From NCBI GenBank assembly GCA_032207245.1, contig CM063500.1, positions 59,569,161 through 59,633,160 of the forward strand: a stretch of 64,000 bases of DNA, read 5' to 3'. The stretch is from Pardosa pseudoannulata (lineage: Eukaryota > Arthropoda > Arachnida > Araneae > Lycosidae). The notes beneath the pieces are model-generated. The model searched no databases. It was not told where the DNA came from and was given only the letters and a program-made list of their open reading frames with translations. Below are positions 28,801-43,500 of this stretch, in pieces. How positions within the stretch are numbered: position 1 is the first letter of the stretch; every line of letters starts with the position of its first letter. A program made the translations under genes and the position numbers.

Positions 28801-31800
28801 AAGGGGATGAGTCTTCTCTGAAGAACAATAGGACAGGGAACGAGTTCAGAGTAAGCTAAGAAACTACAATTTTAAATATGTAGATTAATGAAAAAATTAA
28901 ATGTTTAAGTAAGAATCTTTTCCTTTATTTTTCTTTCTGTTTATTGTTTCTTTCCTTTAAGACTGTAGCACAACTAGACATTTTTTGCTGGTTTGGGGAG
29001 GGGGTTAATTGTCATTAAGTATTAATTAAATTTTAAGTAAATCCAATCATTTGACCTCCCAAGCCCCCCCCTCCTTCTGTTACATGCATGTCTTAAGGAC
29101 CTGTTTATTACAAGCACTCGGATTTAACGAGTAAATGCTACGGTCCCTTTGTACTCGTTATAAACGAGTTCGACTGTAATATTTTTGTTTGATTTAAAAT
29201 AATAATAATAATAATACTAACCTCTCACTTGATTTTCAAGAGATGTAATGACCTCAACTGCTTGATATAAAATATTTAGTTTAGTCATAGGAGGTCTATC
29301 AGTCTTTGAACAATGCAACATGCACAAGCGCCCAAGCTCTTTAAATGCTTCATTTATATCTCTAACTCGAATCCTGAAAAATTAACGAAGTTAAGGAAAC
29401 TTACACTCTTTAAATATAAATGTGAAAAGTATAAAAGAAAATTCAGGCTACATAATATCTAATAATACAAATTGTTTTATAACCTTTCTCTGGCATTATT
29501 GGCCTGCCTTCTTTCTTTATCTCTTTCAGCTTTTACTTCTGGAGGCTCATTATCATCTTCTTCAATGGACCTAAATTAGATGCAGACATAATTTTAATTG
29601 CACACATATAAAAACATTTATAAACTGCTTCTCTAATTTTACTATACACAGGTTAAATAAATACTTTTTATTAAAAAGAAAAATTGAAAAATACAGACCT
29701 GTGAATAGTTAAAAGTAAGAAAATATTACAACTTTGGTTATCAAAAGTGTGACTGAAAGTGTATGTGCAGGTTCATAAATGAATACATAATACTTTGACA
29801 TGACTTATTAATAGAATGTAGTCAAAATACTGAATTAGCTCAAATTAGTATTGTAATTTCTTTCTGCATATGCGTGCAGAATTTGAAATGTGTATCAATA
29901 TTTTAAAAATTATATATATAATTACATATATAAGGGCTTAAAAAATAAGTTTCTTTTAAAATATATGTATATATATGCACACACAGGAATATGTGCAAGA
30001 AACGAACAATTTTCACTGATCCAGTAAAATACTGTAAACACTGTGTCAGTAAATTTATTTTTGAAAAATTACTATTTAAATAAAGATTAAAACAAAAAAT
30101 ATACATAAATCAAAACATACATTTGATATTACATTCAAAAAGAAAATGCTGAAAAAAGAAAACAAATTTGATAAGGAAATTCATTACTAAAGGAAGAATA
30201 TTTATACCTTAATTTTCATTAGCAAATACTAAGGTTTGAGTTATTATACATTGTAATACTGCTGGGGACAAGCTATTACAGAGTTCAAACAGGTTTACGA
30301 AAGAGAAAATTACGTTTTTAAGAGCTTTTTAAGGAGTCCCCAAACTCTGATAAGAACTTCTCTGAGAAAATGAGTGACGGAACCTTACTCAGATTCATAG
30401 GTTTGTTGATCCTTATTATTTCTAAAATACTCATTATTGTCTTTCCTTCAGGAAAATCTTTAAATAAGCAATTCAGCCCAAATAATGCTGAAGCAATAAC
30501 CTAATCAGTAAATAATGCCTTTTATGTCAGTATTATTTAAAATATGGAAAAAACTATCAATACATGCACATTGAAAACTCATTTATTTTATCAAGCTTCA
30601 TAAAAGTTCAAACTGGCAAATCGACTATCCATTCAAAAATCTAAAACCTCAGAAATAATTAATGATTTGACCCTTTTAATAAAATTCTCTAAAATATTTT
30701 TTGCAATAGAAAAAAAGAAAAGGGTGAACCAAAATTTATTGCTGAAACTTTATTGTGATGGGTTGAGTTTTAAAGAGTATCAAACCCTATATTTATGTTA
30801 CAAAAAATTCAAAATGTAAAAGAAAGTATTGATTTAAATTAATGTTCTTTCCTTAAATCCAGAGACTTAAATCATGATTCACATCAAGGCAATATTAAAT
30901 CAAACAACCAAGCTTGTAAGAAGTTCTAAAATAAAAAATTAAAAGGCATTTTATTACCTTGATCTATTTCTTTTGCCACCTCTGGATTGGGCTTTCCTAG
31001 AAGATGAATTATTAGAGCTAGAAGTCATGGAAGGTGAAGGAATGGCAGCTAGTGGTTCTAGAGGAACCTGCAGGGGCGTTAAATCTTTGGCATCAGGTAT
31101 ATTTTCAACTTTCACATTTCCACAAGAGGAGATTGGACCTGATGGGATAATATATAAAAAAAATATTAAAGAAGGAAAAATTATAGAACAAAAAACTAGG
31201 AACTAGTTACTTTAGAAGTAAATAAATTTCAAAGTTCTATTGCACTAAATAATAGTAAATGCTGTGAAAATATTTCTAAATATTTTCACAGCAAAAGACA
31301 GATTAGGTAAAAAAAACCTTAAATTTCATATGATAATATGAGTTGTATTTATTAAATTGTTTAGATTCACAGTAAAGAAAATTTAAAGCAATGACTAAAT
31401 ATTTACTCGCATTTCTTTGACATGATTTGACATGGCTGACTACATGACAATAACTTACTGCCACACATGAAGCATTTACTTTTTTAATTATGATGGTAGT
31501 TTCCAACCTAGGAGTCACCAAAACATTATCTCAAAAACATTTTTATACCATATCTGCAAATAAAACTTCATACTGTAGCATAACAGTAAAAAATATGGTT
31601 GATGAAATTGTTTAATACATATTTATGGATACAATTCCTATATAAAAATTATCCAGAGTGAAAGATTTTAAAAATGTCACCTTTACAAAATGCCTTTATA
31701 CAGATAAATTTACATCTTTGTGCCTTGCTAGTCATAATTTTCAGTATTTTTTTATTTTTTAAAGTTAGTATTGTTTAAAATGTTTCTTTATTATTAGTAT

Positions 31801-34800
31801 AAACATTAAAAATAAAAGGTAGGGAAGCGTATTAGTATAAACGTAGAAAACTGCTGTGATAGAATCAGCCCCATAGAAATTAGCAATAGTTACAGGTAAT
31901 AGTAACATTTCATATATACAAGGTGCATCCAGAAAGTAAGTTTCCCTATTTAAAAGAAAAAAAAAAAAGAACTCATAATTTCATGGACATATTTAAAGGT
32001 AACAAGTACAGAAATGTTTCAGCTATTTTTCAACATAGCCATCACCAGAATTGAGACATTTGTCGTATTGTAGGATCCACTTTTGTATACCTCTGTCGTA
32101 GAATTCTGCCGTATGTGAATGAATGGAACCAGCCTTCTTGTCCCAGAACACCGTTCATATCCCTTTCCATACTGACAGTGTCTGTTTGAATTTGATCCTG
32201 ACCGAAGATCCACTATGATGACAATACATTGACTGTTGCTTGATTTCTGGAGTTAAGTATGAAATCCCAGTCTCATTGCCCACGATGATCCTGTTGAAGA
32301 ACTCGTCGCCGTTATCATGATACTGTTTAAGAAATGTCAGTGCTGCTGCTAAGCATTGAATTTTGTGTTCAGGTGTCAGTTTCAGCTCATAGATCTGACA
32401 GAGCTGACAATAAATTTCCATTGGCGCAATGCTATGTGCATTCAAGATCACCGACCAAACCTTGCAGGCGGCAGGAGAAGGAATTTCATTTCGGACCACT
32501 GCTACCCTGCTACTGGTACGAATTGGGACTTGTCCAGCCGGCATATGATTAATATGTCATAGATCTGTTATGCATGCACAATTAATACGGCTAATTATGC
32601 ATTATTTAAGGGGGAAAACATTGAGAAAATTACTTTCAGGATGTGTCTCGTATATTATTTTCATTTGAATTACTTTGCATAGGAAAATATATAACTAAAA
32701 ATGTTAAAACTGGTTTATTTTAAGAACAATAAGAACTACTGATAAATTTACAAAAGTAAAGAAAATTAATATGAAAACAAATTAGAGTACAAAACTTACC
32801 AAAACTTTGGGGAGTTGGCACTGTTTCGCCTGAATGTTCGAGTATTGTTCTTCTGCTCTCTGGAAGTCCATTCTGAGGAGGCTGAAAAGAAATTTTATGA
32901 CTCAAATTTTCAATAATAATAAATTTTTAAAAAAAGTTTCCTATACCTGATAATTCTAAAATTTACTATATAGAACCAAAAGCTTGAAAAAGTAACAAGT
33001 TGTATAAAGGTTTACTCAAACAAAATTTAAGAAAAAAAAAATTTCAAAATTAAGCACCAAAATGAATTATTACTATTGATATAATAGAACGATTACTATT
33101 GATACAATAGAACGATTACTATTGATATAATAAAACTAACAAGCAGTAAATACTTCTGATTCAAGATTAATTTTTTTTTTTTTTTTTTTTTTATATTGAT
33201 GAGGGATTATAAATCAGGTCAATTCACTTATATGTTTTAAAAATTAGGGAGGAATCAGTAACTTTACAACTGAAATTCAAACTAAGATTTAAGGACACCC
33301 ATATTTTCAATTAAATGATGTGCTGACATGGAAATATTTTATAAACTAAACAAGATACTAAAAGACAATTATTTCTTGACATTTCTTAAGTATGTACATG
33401 GAATATGTATTAATATTTACTAATTTAAATCTTTTATATCAATTTATAACAAATTAACTTTTTTTTTAAATCCCAATTGTAAATAAATTTTTTTTTTTTA
33501 TATTGATGAGGGATTAATAAATCAGGTCAATTTACTTATGTGTTTTAAAAATTAAAAAGGAATCATTAATTTTACAACTGGAATTCAAACTAAGATGCGC
33601 TGACATGAAAATATTCAATAAACTAAACAAGGTACTAAAAGACTTAATTATTTCTCGACATTTCTTAAGTAGGTACATGGAATATGTATAAATATTTACT
33701 AATCTAAATCTTATATCAATTTATAACTCCATAATTTCTTGAACACTTACCATTTGACTGATAGGAATAACACCAGGATAATTCTTCACACCAGTAGGAG
33801 AGCTACCTGGTATTAAATTGGAATGTAAAGAGTTAATGTTATTAGGCGTAGAGCCTATAGGCACAGCCGGCTGTAATGTCTGCAATAAAGATCCTTCAGC
33901 ATGATTCCTTAATACATTTATGGCATCATCTAAGCGCTCCTCGATCACAACTGGATTCTAAAAATGCAAAATAACTTAATAAATATATATTTATAAATAA
34001 ATAGACATAGAGACACCTGTAGCAAAATGGAACAAACTCCTTACCACATCGATATTTTACAAAATTTTAATGCATAGGTGATCACTTCCAAGAGAAAAAT
34101 CTGTACTTTATTATAGTTATCTGTAGTTTATTGCTCTAATGGCATTTTTTAGTTTATAGATAAAAATATTAATTTTAAAAAGGGAAAAATGGCAAAGTTT
34201 ATTTAATGTATGAAAGGCATATTAATCTAGTATTCACAAATGCTTTAAAAGTAAAAAATTTGGCTGAATTTTTGCTCATCATTAGAATTTTACTTCTTGC
34301 TGGAATATGTAATTATCAATAGAGGGAAAAACAAAACAAGAATGGGATTTGTAGGTAATTTTTAGGGTTTTTAGAATACATTGCTAAAAATTGGAAGAAT
34401 AAGTTTTCTGATCAGAAGAACACCAAAAAACCGGAAAACTTTCGAGTATATCGGAAGCATTGGCACCTATGCTAATATCTAAAGTCTGGCAAAAATTCCA
34501 AATCTCACTATATCTTTTTAATACATACTTAATATCTCCCTAATTCAGATTATCAAGTTAACAGAAATTTTATATTTAATATACCTTGTATTACATTATC
34601 CCGATTAATAATGTAATACAAGTTATTTCAAAATATAATGTTTACATTTAAAGTAACTTATATTGCATTATTATTAATTTTGAATGCAAACAGATAAATA
34701 CTATTCAATATACAAAATTATAGTAATGAAATTTTGCACAAAAAAAAATTACAAAATTTTTAAAGTATGAATCGGATTTCTTAATCCAGTAATACCTGAA

Positions 34801-35142
34801 TAATTTTTTTCTAAATATATATTTATGAAATATTTCAAATGTAAGTTATTATGGAGTCCTTAGAAACCACGTAAGAAATTTTAACAGCTTTGAAAAGCTA
34901 AGATTGTTTTCACTAATGATCTGCTGTCATTTTAAATATATGAAGCCATTTTTATATAAAGAAAAACTTTGTTATAAGAAATTAATTTTGTTTTATATGT
35001 AAACACAGTATTGTATAGAGAAGGTCTATAACAGATACAACTTTATGTTATGATTTGAACCATGTACCTAATGGCAAATTTATAGTATTGCCATGTACCT
35101 TTGTTGAAAAGAAAAAATTGTTCCAAGGAAACAAAAATTCTA

Positions 35143-35174
<32 letters not shown>

Positions 35175-37158
35175 TCTGTCTCTTAAAAGGGCAATAGACA
35201 TTAATGGGTTAACATAAGAGGCACATCCAGAAAGCAAGTTTCCCTGATGTTTTTCCCTTTAAAGTAAATGTAATTAGTTGTGTCAATTGTGCGTGTGTAA
35301 CAGATCTATGATGTATTAATCATATGCCAGCTGGACAAGTCCCGATTCATGCCAGTAGCAACGTAGCAGTGGTCCTGTAATTCCTTCTCCTGCCACCTGC
35401 AATGTTCGGTCGGTGATCTTGAATGCTCAAAGTATTGAGCCAATTGAAATTCATTGTCAACTCTGTAAGGTCTATGAGCCAAAACTGACACCTTACCACA
35501 AAATTCAACGCTTAGGAGCAGCACTGACATTTCTGCTACAGTGTCATGATGATCATGACTAGTTCCTCGACAGGATCATCACGGACAATGAGACTTGGAT
35601 TTCGCACTTTACCCCGGAAACCAAGCAGCAGTCAATGCATTGGTAACATAGTTGATCTTCAGTTAGGACCAAATTCAAACAGACGCTGTCAGTACGGAAA
35701 GGAATGTGCACGGTGTTCTGGGACAGGAAGGCAGGTTCCATTCGCAGGCGGCAGAGTTCTATGACAGTTGTATACAAAAGCTGATCCCACAATACGACAA
35801 GTGTCTCAATTCTGGTGGTGACTATGTTCAAAAATAGTTGAAACATTGCTGTACTTGTTGCCAATAAATATGTCCGTGAAAGTGTGAGTTTTTTTTCTCT
35901 CCTATTTAAAATAGGGAAACTTACTTTCTGGATGTGCCTCATACATAATCATTGAGGATACTGATGCTGCATTATCCGACAGATACTTGTAACCACAAAT
36001 AAAAATTTACAAATATTTAGAGAAATAAAAATAAGATATACAAATTGTCAATTTGAAATAAAAATATCTTTTATTCGGAAGATCTTTAATTACCAAAAAT
36101 GAAGGCTCAGTGTGAAGCTGCCAGTATTTGATAAAATTATTACGATAATCCATGTACAATTTTTTAAAAATACAAGAATAATAATAAAAAATTTCTTACC
36201 ACTGGATTTGTGAGCTCTGTATATGAGGCTGGCTGAGGATTGAACTGGTTACTATTACTATTACGAGACCAATTCGGTCCAACTGCTGGAAAAAAAAAAA
36301 TTTATATATACTTAAATGAGTCAACAATGTTGTAATTCTACATATCTCTTATTATTTAACAACATGCATTATTCAATATCAATAGTTTGTAATCTTATGC
36401 AAACATTTCAGAAATTTTTATAATCCCACTAGAGGTTTAAAAATTATAAAATATTACTTATTAGTGCATTATGGATCAAAATCTAAATATTTAAATTGGA
36501 TTTAATAATGAAACTGCATATTTAGTAACCATTTTTTATGGAATGTAAGTCTAAAAAATAAAGTATCAAAATTTGGACCCTTTTTAAAAACTTGTTAAAT
36601 ATAAAGAAAAATGCTCCAGAGTACAAACAAGTGCTCTTCAAGAGTTTTAATTTTACTTCAGAAATGTAAATTAATTGCTTAAGTGCCTAATTTTAAGCAT
36701 AACAAAAAAAAAAAAAAAATGTTATGGCATAGATCAAAAAAAGTTATTTAAGTGCAACTTTTTTTTCTTGTGCAAGTTATGTTATTTTTTTCCTTTGATA
36801 ATTTTGTTCTCCAATTTACAAGCCTAAATAAAACTTTTAACTATGTGAGATAAAAAAAACTACAGGTTCAAGTAATAAAATTGCCTTAGCTATATTCTGT
36901 ATCATAACATACAATAAAAATGAGATTGCCAATGAACTTCTGCATAACCCTTTTACTTCACTTCCCTGATGGTTGCCATTCAAAGACAGTCATGTAAGCA
37001 TACACTGACATTGACAGTAGAGATGAAATGGATATTCAGTAAATGATTCAGCTGAATGTCAGCTACCCAAAATTCAGTAAGATGTCCATGCTAAAGATTC
37101 CAATATTTCATTGAATATTTAGGAATTCAATTTATTTTTAGAAGCAAACTGCTTACAG

Positions 37159-37189
<31 letters not shown>

Positions 37190-40100
37190 AGAATTTGGAA
37201 ATTTAATGAAATTATCAATTTTTCAAAATTTGTAATGCTAAAGGGCCTGATTGTTCAGCTATAACAAGAAGGTTACTTTCTGATGAGTCCTGCAATCTAT
37301 TAAATCTATCATTCAAATAAAATATTTATCAGTCATGAGTGTATTAATATTTTGTTTAAAATGTACTTCCTCAATGACAAATATTGTACAGACACCAAAA
37401 ATGATTTGAATTGTTATTCTGCACAACATTATTAACTTCTTGCCTTATGAATCGAGTGACGATTATGTGTGTCACTTTCGATGAAAGCTTTTCTCATGCG
37501 TCGTGACCAGAAGTAGTTTCATCACTAACTAAATTTTGCACACTTTTTTTTTACAGGACAAACTACAATGCTATCGTCAGATGTATCCAAATCGGTATCT
37601 ATTTCAGTTTTTAAGGTGTAATCAAGACACATGATAGCACCGTTATTAGTATCAATTTTCCTTTTGCCATTAGGTTACATTTTTAAATTTTTTAAATAAT
37701 TTTTTAAGCACCAATAGTTATTTATTGCATATAATACTCTATTGCAATTATGCCTAAGAATAAATGACCAACTCTTACATTGCAACTGTAACAAACAATA
37801 ATGAAAAAACAAAAACTTTGCCTAAAAACAATAACATGTCTGATACAAGCTTTTCACTTTTGGCCAGAAAGCGTGTGATACAAGGTTCTCATTTTAGGCA
37901 CACCAGTATAATCATGTCTCCCATACGTTGTTTTAAGGCAAAGGGGTAATAAATCTACATTTTAAACAGACAAATTTTGTAAATTAAATTTTGATGCATT
38001 TTAAATGTCTTTAAATAATTAGTGCAATAACTATCCACTTCATCCCTAATTAACAGTAATAAAATATACGGCATACAAAATAATAATGCAGGAATTTTAC
38101 TAAAATTTGTATCACCATAAACAGTATTAAAAAAGTATGGCCCACGACGAAAACACATTGGAGGAATGATTTTATACTCCATGCAATAATTAAATGAAAT
38201 AAATCTAGTTAATTCTTTTCCTTTTTTAAATCTACAGTAATATATATATTTACACCAAAGTTTCGAAAAATATCTGGCAATTAAAAATTAAATACACATT
38301 TCAAGCATGTATACAATACATAAACTTTTAAATTAGACGAATGTCCTTAGTGTAGTAACATCACTTCATCAGGCACCACACGAAGATCCTACTTATAAAA
38401 TTTATATGATTATATAGAATAAGGATATGAGTAAACAACAAATTTATTCATAGATTTTATATACTTATTGATACATTGAGTAAAATGCTACATAGTTATT
38501 TTATATACAAGAAAATTTCATAACAAATATACTAAGTTTCAATTATAGAAGCTAATAAAAATTATTTTCAAGGAACTAATTACATTAACCTTTTGTGCCA
38601 TTTTCTTTTCATTGAATATAGGAGTCAGTATATAAAAAACACAAGAGCTATCATTGTTTCTGAATATTAAGTTGATTAATATAAAGCACAACTCTCTAGT
38701 ATTTAAATTTTGATATATTTTATCTGTTTTTAAAAAATGTCGTGTAAAATATGGCATTTCTTTAGATAATCATCTCTCTATATAAAATCTTTTGATTGTG
38801 TATGTGTTGGATGCATTCTGAAAAGGCGGGACAAATCTTTGTTTCAGCAAGTAAAGAAATTTTTGGTATAGGGATTCAGTTAAGTTAAGGATTTAGGCAG
38901 GTCAAATTGATCCTAGGTCAAGGTCATGACAGAGATAAAATACTTATTTACCCTACACCAGGTCTTGTAGCTAAACTAAGGCACCATTGTGTAGTCCTAC
39001 TTTTATTTACTACACAAATATATGGGTGAAAATCTCTTGGTTATCTGTAATTAACTTTAGTGAAATCAGACCTTAATACTTTTATTTCCAGGTACTCTGG
39101 TTATTTTTTAAATAATACTGCAAATAAAAAGAAGCTGTTCTTTATTATTATTATTATTATTATTAGTTGAGAGCAAGCAATCGCCAAATAAAGCATTTCA
39201 TGCCTAAAAAGTTTAAGAATCTTTTTTTTTTTTAAATAAGATGTTATTAACTTAATAAATTTTAAAAGCTTAATTACACAAGACTGAAAACTATGTCAAG
39301 GAGCCCATTTTCAAAAACAATTTGCATGGTAAGAGGTTTTATTTTAAAGGGGAAAGAAAGGTGTAAAACAAGTACAAGATATAAAGTCTAATTTCTTACA
39401 GTGAGATTATTAAGGATAAAAGGAAGAATGCCTATAAAAAATTTAAAGATGTAAAAATTTTTCAATTTTTAAAGACTGAGCATTTTTTACTTGAAAAGAT
39501 TTTGACAAAGTTCCCCTTTATATATATATATATATATATATATACATACAGAGAGAGAGAGAGAGAGAGAAAGATGTGAAAGAAAATATGTATATAAAAT
39601 GAATATTTCTACTTAATATTTTCATTAAAATGTATACAATTTAAGATTATTTTCTATGATAATACAGATGGAGTAAAAATAAATATTTAGATACTTTTTA
39701 AATACTTAACGCTGTTATTTTCTCAAAATAAAAGATGCAAAATATGAATAACTTAATTTTTATTTAAAATTTGGAACCTCATATTTTATATTGTTAAACA
39801 CTTTCCCTCAGTTTTTAAATTCAGCTTAAATATGACAGGAGAAAAACTAATATTATCACCTTAGTCCACAAATTTCTAAATATCCTCAAAATTATTTTCA
39901 GGATATTTAATAATTTTTAACAAAGGTCTATAGAATTTAAGATAAATTTTAGTTACATGAAATTTTTACATCATACTTACTCGCTAGTGGTGGAGGGGGT
40001 GAACTAATAGGCGTGGAGGCAGTTGAAGAAAAGCTGCTATTTGTCTGATCTGCTGTGCATGTTTGCTGTTACACGGAAGTTAAAATATACAATTAATAGG

Positions 40101-40512
40101 TTGCATAATAAAACATAAAGTACTTCCAACACTATATCAAGTAATAACTTTGACAATACAACCAGGGGTTGTTTGTGAATTCAAGAAAAAAAAAAGGAAA
40201 CTGGAGAAAGGGGGTAATGACTTCTCTACAAATAATAAATTTATAGAAGGACGAGACTCCTTTATTTGAAAAGGTGTTGGGGCCACTATAGAAGGACGAG
40301 ACTCATTTATTCGAGAAGGCGTTGTGAAATAATTAGTCTATTTTTAGGAACCATTTTTATTTTGTTCACTATGTTCCACAACATAGTACAAAAACAACAA
40401 CATATACAATGCACACACTGAGACAGATCACTGGCACTATGGAAAACAAACTAGATGGCTCTCTTAGTGCCACCTATCATACAAGGAGAGGGAAGTAATT
40501 GTACCCACTACT

Positions 40513-40547
<35 letters not shown>

Positions 40548-43500
40548 GATATGAAAGTATGCTAAACACATTCAAAAAAATCAAACTTCACACTAAAAAA
40601 TTAAATAAACAGATTTTTTTATTTTAATTTAAATTACTAGAATTACTTACTTTTCAAATAAAGACGAGCATCTTTTTTTTTTTTTTTTTTTTTTTTTAAA
40701 CATGAAATTTTTCTCTTGGTCTCTGCCTGCATTTTCAATGATGTTCAAAAAAAAAACAGTGTATCTTTTACAGTTTCAACAAGTATCTATTATTAGGAGG
40801 TCTCATAGAGATCATGCCTTTAAACCATTTCTACTCCTCAGAATCATAAATGATTCTTTCCTTTTTCATAAGTGTAAACCTGTCACGTTACAACTGAGTC
40901 TAGAAGACCCTGTCACACTATGAGGGAAATTATTTTAGAGACATCAAGAACATACTGTATTTCTTCATTTATTTTTAAAATAAACAAGACAACGGGAGAA
41001 TTTTATTTTGCAGAAATCTAGAAATAGTGTAAAATCCATAGATCTTGCAGTTACCCAGTACAATATTTATTCCCACTTATAACTTAATAAATGTTCTAAT
41101 AATTAACAGAAATATTTTGCAAATGGAAAAAGCAATTAAAAAAAAAGACTTAAAATAGGGAATGTATTTTGAAAATTGCAAATTATAAATCAATCAACCC
41201 TTTCCAAGACTGTGATAAATACATTTACCACCAAAATCATTTTTAAATATGTCTATGGTAAGCAATTTTAGAAGTATGGTAAACTATTTCAGAAATATTA
41301 AGAAAATTAATAAATGCTTTGACCCCAAAACATAATTTTTTAACAATGTTATCTTTGGATGAAAAAGAAAGAACATCATCAAGAAGCCAATCTCTTCTGC
41401 ACATAACTCTTCATTCAGTTGGTACAAATTTGTTTCTAGATTGTAATAATTGCAAAATACCTTTTGCATTATAATGACATGTTATGTACATTTACTGATG
41501 GTGCTACTTTGGGATAGTTATCTGGATCTACCAATGAATAATTTATAATGCAAGGGAATAAAGCACCCAACGGGTGTAACCTTACATATCCCCCCCAAAA
41601 GAAATTAAAATCAAATTCAATGAATCTAATAAATATGAATTTATTTAAATCAATCTGAATTCAAAAAGAATTTAATATATAACTGACTGAAAACGAATGA
41701 TCTTATAAAGGGTCATTCAGTCACTCATTCCCCTGGTGTAGGAAAGTCTATACCAGGTCCAGTAGACCTTGTCCCAATATGTGACAGGTCTATGGTTAAT
41801 GGTAATATGCTGATTTACTTTGGGTGAGAAACTAATAGGGCTGAAGACAGGTTAAATTGTCCTGTAGGTTAACTCATTAACAAAACTTTACGTAAAATCT
41901 TTAGAGGGTTAAAAAGAAAGCAAGCCTTAACTTACCAACAAATCAGAGGGCATATACATAGATGAATAGCCAGGAGCTGCATGATTTAAAGTTGGTGCAT
42001 TTGGCATTAATGATGGAGGAAATGTACAATTTGGGGAATTTAAGCTGTTGGAAGACCATGTGTCTGGAACACTCTCTGAAAAAGAAAAGAACACAAATTA
42101 TTATATATATTAAACCTTTTACAAAAAGTTTTGCATCTCAGAAAACAAATTATAGAAAATTCAGGTGAAATTACACAAATCAAGTCACTAAGTGCTTTAC
42201 ACAAAGCATTCTTGACCAAGCATTATCTTAAATATACTCCAAAGTCAAATATTTGAACATAAGTGGTGCTCATCATAAAAAAATAACTGAAAATAAGATA
42301 AATGAGAAAAATGTTTATAATATAAAATTTAATGATCACAACCTTTTAGAAAAACCGACACTTCAGTGATTGGTAAAATGAAAGAAGCATGGTGGGGATG
42401 CATTCCAAAGGCAAGTTTAATTCTGTTTACTATAGTTGAACTTTATACACCAGTATAAATAAAGGCTAAAATAACTGTCTAATACCCAATTCTTTTGATT
42501 TATATTAATTCATACTTCATAGCATTTTGAACAAAATTGAAATCTTCAGTTTTACAACAGTTGTAACTAATACTAGCTTTTCCTAAATCTTAAGGTTAAA
42601 AATTAAATGATGAAAATCTTAGCGTTTTTTAAAAACAAAAATTATTAACTTTTATCTAGAATATCAAATTTAAATTTAAAATAAGAAATAAAAAGGTGAT
42701 ATAATTTAAAAAGTTAACCATCTTTGAACTTAACAATAAAACTTGAAATAAGTTTAGTAAAATTAATAATTTAAGATGAACCATACTAATTTTTTCAAAC
42801 TTTTTTTTTTTTAAGAGACAGAAGTGATTAGTTTTTTCAGCATTTTTTATAACATACAATATATGAATTGCAACATATTTTTATGAACTGAGAAAATAAA
42901 AAAAAGTTAACGTGATCCATTAGTACTTTAGTTTCGATTAGTACAGAGGTTTCAAAACTGTGCACAGTAGTTCCCTGGAAGCCGTGAAGGCCAAGGGCAC
43001 CAGGAGTCATCGTAACTTCTTTTCACTGTTTGGTTTGGAGCAATACAGTCTACGTTTTTGCATTTCACAATAACTGTTCTAATGTTTTATTAGACAGATT
43101 GTCTAAAATCAGTTCCGATATTTTTAATTTGGCTGAATATTCGCATTTTACTTCTTGCTGGAATACAGAATTATCGACAGGAGGAAGAACAAAAGCAAAA
43201 GCGGGAACTTTTAGGGATTTTAGACTAATCGCTGAAAATCAGCAGAATTATTTTTCCGATCCCAATATCGGAAACACACCGAAAAACCGCTGATTATATC
43301 GGAAGCATTGTCACTTATGCAATAGGGTTGCCAACACTTTACTGCAGAAATGGTGGCAAATTCAAATCTTGCGTTAATTTTGGTACAAACTTTGTAACAA
43401 CGCTAAATGCGCTGCGTACTAAGTAAAGTTTGGGAACCAACTACAATTATGCCTTTAAACAAGCTATTAAGATTTATCTAATCCAAACTTTAGGCCCAAT

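Larger units (their letters stand above)
27600..29221 (-). other. da: intron between HLH and ERNLNPK exons
   Basis: GTTAGT...TTAG, 1,622 nt, most of it a Tigger element. Confidence 0.85.
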
